Origin: Semisulcospira habei | Lineage: Eukaryota > Mollusca > Gastropoda > Semisulcospiridae | Assembly: GCA_036245525.1 (NCBI GenBank) | Contig: BTPG01000004.1 | Span: 50,813,758 to 50,877,757 of the forward strand | Length of the DNA: 64,000 bases | Direction of reading: 5' to 3' | Shown here: positions 63,617-64,000 of the stretch, piece by piece | Layout: each line of letters begins with the position of its first letter | Position numbering within the stretch: the stretch's first letter is position 1 | Notes under the pieces: generated by a model | What the model was told of the DNA's origin: nothing | The model's database searches: none | Seen by the model: only the letters and a program-made list of their open reading frames with translations | Program-made: the position numbers and the translations under genes

Positions 63617-64000
63617 TTGGCAAATGGAGCCTGGGATGGACCTGAGACTGAGAGTGCAAGCGCATCGCAATACGAGGGCAGTGATGACGAGGAGTTTGTT
63701 CCTGGCTCGAGCTCACCGGATTCAGACGGTGTGTCGGCATCAATTGCTGTGATCTCTGACATGGACAGTATTGTATCGACTATGTTAGATTTCATCAAAG
63801 TGGCAGGTTCGGGGTGGCCAGGTGTCGGTGACGCTAGTACCAGCAAGGTGCAGTGTGCGTTAGGGGGTGGCAATGAGAATGTGGATAGGCAGAAGGAACA
63901 TGATGCTGGGGGTGGGGAAAGAGCACGTACAGAAGAAACAGGTGTGCACGTGTCGCAGAGAGGGAAAGGAAAGTACAAATGGGACAAGAAACATGCATGC
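63617..64000 (+). CDS. Second exon of the plus-strand gene, runs off the window
   Basis: The acceptor is TTTCTTTCTTTCTCCAG. The frame is open for 128 codons to the last base. The first part is acidic and Ser-rich ('YEGSDDEEFVPGSSSPDS'), followed by a predicted helix ('MDSIVSTMLDFIKVAGSGW'), and it ends 'KGKYKWDKKHAC'. A basic KWDKKHxC ending looks like the start of a Cys/His zinc-binding segment known from uncharacterised invertebrate proteins. That reading is an inference, because the remaining residues lie outside the window. The intron (63115-63616) carries a family A hairpin. Confidence 0.7.
   Translation, partial: MANGAWDGPETESASASQYEGSDDEEFVPGSSSPDSDGVSASIAVISDMDSIVSTMLDFIKVAGSGWPGVGDASTSKVQCALGGGNENVDRQKEHDAGGGERARTEETGVHVSQRGKGKYKWDKKHAC

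Overview
This is a piece of an animal nuclear genome. It has split genes with GT-AG introns, non-LTR retrotransposons, tRNA-derived SINEs, long microsatellites and very many foldback elements. No bacterial features are present: no operons, no ribosome-binding sites and no tightly packed ORFs. The repeat families and the receptor type suggest a lophotrochozoan, most likely a mollusc. That assignment is an inference from style, not a database match.

The main gene is an ionotropic glutamate receptor-like channel on the minus strand, about 41 kb from 57448 down to 16680. I could join 14 exons with GT-AG borders and consistent phase throughout (2,798 nt, 931 codons plus stop). The product reads amino-terminal domain, S1, TM1, pore loop, TM2/TM3, S2, TM4 and cytoplasmic tail. 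The first exon (start codon, signal peptide) was not found. A second gene on the plus strand enters at 62871 and runs off the window end at 64000.

Region by region. 0.3-2.0 kb holds a decayed LINE (RT plus RNase H). 2.34-4.01 kb holds a 375-bp tandem array, apparently identical from copy to copy, flanked by a 10-bp direct repeat. 5.9-14.7 kb is a single 8.8-kb insertion of unknown class, with ends TGTAACGA/TCGTTACA and target duplication GGTAT, carrying possible exons of unrecognised genes. 16.7-57.4 kb is the receptor gene. Its introns contain a 53-copy 85-bp satellite (29.9-34.4 kb), a nested pair of LINEs (40.1-45.6 kb), an approximately 300-bp (AT)n run and a 1.1-kb foldback (53.45-54.56 kb). 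57.5-61.7 kb holds SINEs, LINE tails and a 33-bp minisatellite. 62.5-64 kb holds a SINE-like copy and the plus-strand gene.

The most striking overall pattern is a population of short elements that end in TTAA and often in TTAACCC...GGGTTAA, as piggyBac-type elements do. Each carries a long, often near-perfect hairpin, and at least five sequence-unrelated hairpin cores occur. They lie in the small introns of the receptor gene, often 20-60 nt from a splice site.
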